A DNA stretch of 64,000 nucleotides from Halichondria panicea (taxonomy: Eukaryota; Porifera; Demospongiae; Suberitida; Halichondriidae): positions 5,318,412-5,382,411 of the forward strand of contig NC_087385.1 of NCBI RefSeq assembly GCF_963675165.1, in the 5' to 3' direction. Shown one piece after another: positions 61,111-64,000 of the stretch. The position numbers and the translations under genes are program-made. The notes beneath the pieces were generated by a model that saw only the letters and a program-made list of their open reading frames with translations, was not told the origin of the DNA and did no database searches. Each line of letters begins with the position of its first letter. The first letter of the stretch is position 1.

Positions 61111-62439
61111 ATGGCTGGCATAACAGATGTAAAATATATTATTGACTTCTTTAAGCTGCTCACAGAGGAGGGAAACAAACTGGTAGAATCGCTTCAAGAC
61201 ATCAACAAGGCAGTTATAGAAATCGAAAGCAACAAAAACGAACTACAAGAAGCTGCAAAAAAACAGGAAATCATCACTGACCCAGAGGTGAGCGAGCAAA
61301 TATGCAACCTGGAGAATGATTTAGAAAAATGCACTGCACTTGCGAAAGCATACGTGTTTGCTTGTACATCAATGGCCAGGTATGCGACAAAACAAGAAAT
61401 AGCTCAAGAAATTGACGAAGAATTAACGCAGGGAAAGTTTAATACGTTGAAATCGTTTATTGTAATTTTTTTGAGACAACTGAAAACATGTACAGAACGA
61501 CTAACAGAGTATGTGGGATTTCATGACAACTTAGTGTCGCGAATGAATGGCTTAACTCGCAAGTGGCACCAAAGAGCGGCTGAGAAGAGTGCACTGGCAG
61601 AAAAAGCAAAGATGAGTTACGTTAATAACTCATTGCTAGCAATACTTGCAAAAATAGTACAAATAGTAATACCAACGATTACTCTCCCATGCGCAGCTGT
61701 TGGATGTGCTTTCCTACATTATGGAATGTACAAGAAAGTTGGAATTGCAATACTTGTAACTGGGATTGCCTGTCCACCAACTGTAATATGCGTGGCCTAC
61801 GCTGTGCAGTTAAATTTTGAGAGAAGAAGGCTACTTGTAGCTGATAAATTCATTGAGCATAAAGAAGTGCAAGCCATGTTTGAGAAAGCCGTAGCGAGTG
61901 CTGAAGAGCTAAAAGCATTAATGAATAAAAACAAGCAAGCAATCGATGAAATGGAACGCGAGACTAAAGAAGCCACCACTGCAATTAACACCATTGTTGC
62001 ACATTACTTAAATAAAGCACTCGTGTTAAATTCTGCTGAGTTGAAGGACATACAAAACAGTCTTCAAGATTTTAGAAGTTCGATGAATGATATTTTAAGC
62101 AAAGTGGGTCGTCCTGATGAGGAGGAAAAATTTGATCGCAGACGAGTCCTCTCCAATACAATTGCAGAACAACCAAGTGACGCTGATACAGATGGTGATA
62201 GACATAAGATGATGCTGGATCTTGTCTACGTTCCAAAATTTGACCGTAGAGATGAAGAACCCTATGTACCGGAACCCATTCAAGAAAAAAACACAGGAGG
62301 GTTGTCTACAGCCGTGGCAATGCGCTCACTGAGTACTCGAAGTCAAGAAGAAGCATCGGATGAAGATGAAGTCAAGATACAAAAGACACAGAGTGAAAAA
62401 GAAGGGTCAGACGATGAAGAAGACTTAAAAAAAACATAG
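61111..62439 (+). CDS. unrecognised helical protein with a central hydrophobic hairpin (intronless)
   Basis: A single open frame of 443 codons (442 residues) starts at ATG 61111. I recognise no named family. Residues 1-165 are charged and predicted alpha-helical. Residues 174-203 and 209-233 are two adjacent hydrophobic segments joined by a short turn with MYKK. Residues 235-330 are again charged coiled-coil-like helix (EKAVASAEELKALMNKNKQA). The last about 100 residues are acidic and disordered, with runs of D, E and K. There is no signal peptide. Two long helical arms around a membrane-seeking hairpin resemble, in layout only, alpha-helical pore-forming proteins of the ClyA/HBL kind and apolipoprotein L. 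This is topology, not homology. It lies opposite the dynein gene, between repeats, with no introns, unlike every other gene here except for its size class. Confidence 0.7.
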   Translation: MAGITDVKYIIDFFKLLTEEGNKLVESLQDINKAVIEIESNKNELQEAAKKQEIITDPEVSEQICNLENDLEKCTALAKAYVFACTSMARYATKQEIAQEIDEELTQGKFNTLKSFIVIFLRQLKTCTERLTEYVGFHDNLVSRMNGLTRKWHQRAAEKSALAEKAKMSYVNNSLLAILAKIVQIVIPTITLPCAAVGCAFLHYGMYKKVGIAILVTGIACPPTVICVAYAVQLNFERRRLLVADKFIEHKEVQAMFEKAVASAEELKALMNKNKQAIDEMERETKEATTAINTIVAHYLNKALVLNSAELKDIQNSLQDFRSSMNDILSKVGRPDEEEKFDRRRVLSNTIAEQPSDADTDGDRHKMMLDLVYVPKFDRRDEEPYVPEPIQEKNTGGLSTAVAMRSLSTRSQEEASDEDEVKIQKTQSEKEGSDDEEDLKKT

Positions 62440-63697
62440 CACATTTCGTCCTTAGTTAGTAAGGAGTCTCTCCTAGTTAACAGATTTGCATATTATTTTA
62501 GTATCATGCATTTTAATATTATTATTTTTTCCACATAATTATAACATAAATTTGCACTCAATATACAGGAGTGGTGGGAAATCCAGAAATACATAGAGGG
62601 GATAGTACACATGCAGTGGTAGGAATAGCAAGAGATCAAAGACTTGGATAGAAGTTTAGTAACCCTCATAGCATTACTGTGATGTACATGAATAAACTAA
62701 AGTGAACTCTGGTGTGGTTGTATAGCATGTCTAACAACTAAATTTGAGTAGGATAAAGCTTAGCAGCCAATGTGTGCAATTTAGTTTCTTGGTATAAGCC
62801 TCATCTAGAACAAGGCCCTGGGAACTGCAGTATATGCAGTTGTAGGGGACTAGGATTACAGCAGATTCAGCTAAGCGTCCATTACTGGAGCTGCTTTCGT
62901 ATGAATACACCGCTCTGTGCATGCCAGTCCATTAAGGTTGAAATCGAAGTGCCTCGAACATAATAGATCTATAGCTTAGCTACCTATCAATGTGCAAGTA
63001 AGCTTAATTCTTAGCTCTTGCTCACTTTTCTTCTTGTAACAAAGTCTGCCATGATAGAAGTTATAATAATATATTCTGCCGTTTTCGACTGTACTTGTCA
63101 TAGCGTACGTTGCACTATTATTGTATAGATGCAGTAAGCGGTCAATATAAGTTCCGTTTATGTAGTACACCAGTACGTTTACACTGTATTAAAAGCGTTG
63201 CAATTTATCGTTGCTGCACGTTGCAAGTATACATTTTGCAAAAAAACAAACAAAGAGACAATCCTAGTCACCTCGAGTATCGTAGCTAGACTAGTTACTT
63301 AGCTAAATACATATTCAATATACAAGCTAGCTAGTCCACTAAATTAAGCTATCCTTGAAAAATATTATTTTAGCAGGGAAATTCGCAATTGTGAAAAATT
63401 ACACCCTGGAAATTACTGCCATAATAATTATACAGAATGATTACTGCCCTTTGCAGCTCACTTGGAAGTTTGGAGCAATTAGTCAATTGCAAAAAACCAC
63501 TTGAGATATGTGTAACAGTTTACACAAGTAAACCACAATATACTATAGAACAAGGGACAAAGTTAAAATTTTGGATTCAGATCTTTATGTGGATATATAG
63601 ATCTCTAGCTATACCTAGAACAGTATTCAGCATAAACTACTGGTTGGGTAACCATGAAAAATTAATCCTTATCAAGAGGAGTTAAGTGGCGTACTAC
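62440..63697. other. gene-free stretch after the intronless gene
   Basis: No supported gene is seen. Short open frames (60-82 codons) lack domains. At 62985-63060 a diverged piece of the interspersed repeat of 51181-51810 can be read in the same orientation (ATGTGCAAGTAAGCTT, TTAGCTCTTGCTCACTTTTC). Confidence 0.6.
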
Positions 63698-63912
63698 CGT
63701 AAACGTTGAAATTTTCGACGGGTGTTTAATTTCGTTTTTTTCGTCCTTGGACTCAACGCACGAAACTAAATATATACGTGGATGTACGTGTACGTGGTAG
63801 CCACACCTACGTTAATATAACGGACGAAAATTTATGCGCACGAAATTTAAGAATTGTGGGCCTAGTGCAGAAAGTGCGAAATTTTGATGCGTCGAAAATT
63901 TCAACGTTTACG
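63698..63912. mobile_element. 215-bp MITE with 23-bp perfect terminal inverted repeats
   Basis: The left end CGTAAACGTTGAAATTTTCG(ACG) at 63698-63720 is the exact inverse of 63890-63912. The interior has further ACGAAATT/AATTTCGT-type inverted pieces and no coding frame. Confidence 0.88.
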
Positions 63913-64000
63913 ATATGTCATTGTGGCAGAGAATTGAAGACTGGTTCAACAGCAGGCTGTTTCTCAGTCAACAATTTTAAAAATAGCTAGACGAACATGC
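63913..64000. other. right edge, nothing recognised
   Basis: The last 88 bases contain no feature I can support. Confidence 0.5.

Noticed and set aside
63437-63990. Two open frames of 82 and 70 codons near the right edge
   Set aside because: No domain; the second lies largely inside a MITE.

Overview
The window looks like nuclear DNA of an early-branching animal, most likely a sponge (demosponge). Genes are densely packed, often alternate in strand, and are cut by many short GT-AG introns, mostly 45-150 nt. The products are typical of ciliated metazoans: an axonemal dynein heavy chain, CCDC39, a DOK-like PH/PTB adaptor, glycogenin, PEX1, cullin-4 and VPS13B. The organism is inferred from protein content and gene architecture, not from a database match.

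Layout, left to right. The 3' end of a VPS13B-type lipid-transfer gene (+) is followed by a membrane-anchored JmjC/cupin protein (+), a mitochondrial-type rhodanese (-) and an 18-exon cullin-4 (+). About 4.2 kb without a convincing gene follows (9258-13527), rich in tiny palindromic elements and a MITE-like inverted repeat. Then come an ENOX-type RRM protein (+), PEX1 (-) divergent from the RNase P subunit RPP38 (+), glycogenin (-) divergent from a GPR180/TMEM145-type seven-pass membrane protein (+), CCDC39 (-) divergent from a DOK-like adaptor (+), and a very large axonemal dynein heavy chain (-), probably DNAH2 type, covering 38.9-59.8 kb. The last 4 kb holds a single-exon gene (+) for an unrecognised helical protein with a central hydrophobic hairpin, plus repeats.

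The genes are not an operon. Several pairs are head-to-head with 230-380 bp between start codons (rhodanese/CUL4, PEX1/RPP38, glycogenin/GPR180-like, CCDC39/DOK-like), so shared bidirectional promoters are plausible. Tail-to-tail pairs are separated by about 55-440 bp. CCDC39 and the dynein both serve motile cilia and lie near each other on the same strand, separated by the DOK-like gene.

The most notable structures are as follows. A family of 44-99 bp palindromes (termini TAG...CTA) is flanked by exact 9-bp direct repeats, including two elements sharing three copies of one 9-mer. Three larger terminal-inverted-repeat elements lie at 13.1, 56.3 and 63.7 kb. One interspersed repeat is present in opposite orientation in two genes. 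A decayed copy of a glycogenin exon lies in a later intron. A predicted GC-AG dynein intron begins at a G-run. CA/TG microsatellites repeatedly form or abut splice sites. Exon coordinates were read by eye from splice signals, reading frame and remembered family conservation. For CUL4, JmjC, rhodanese, ENOX, RPP38, glycogenin, GPR180-like and DOK-like genes the exon lengths sum to an exact multiple of three.
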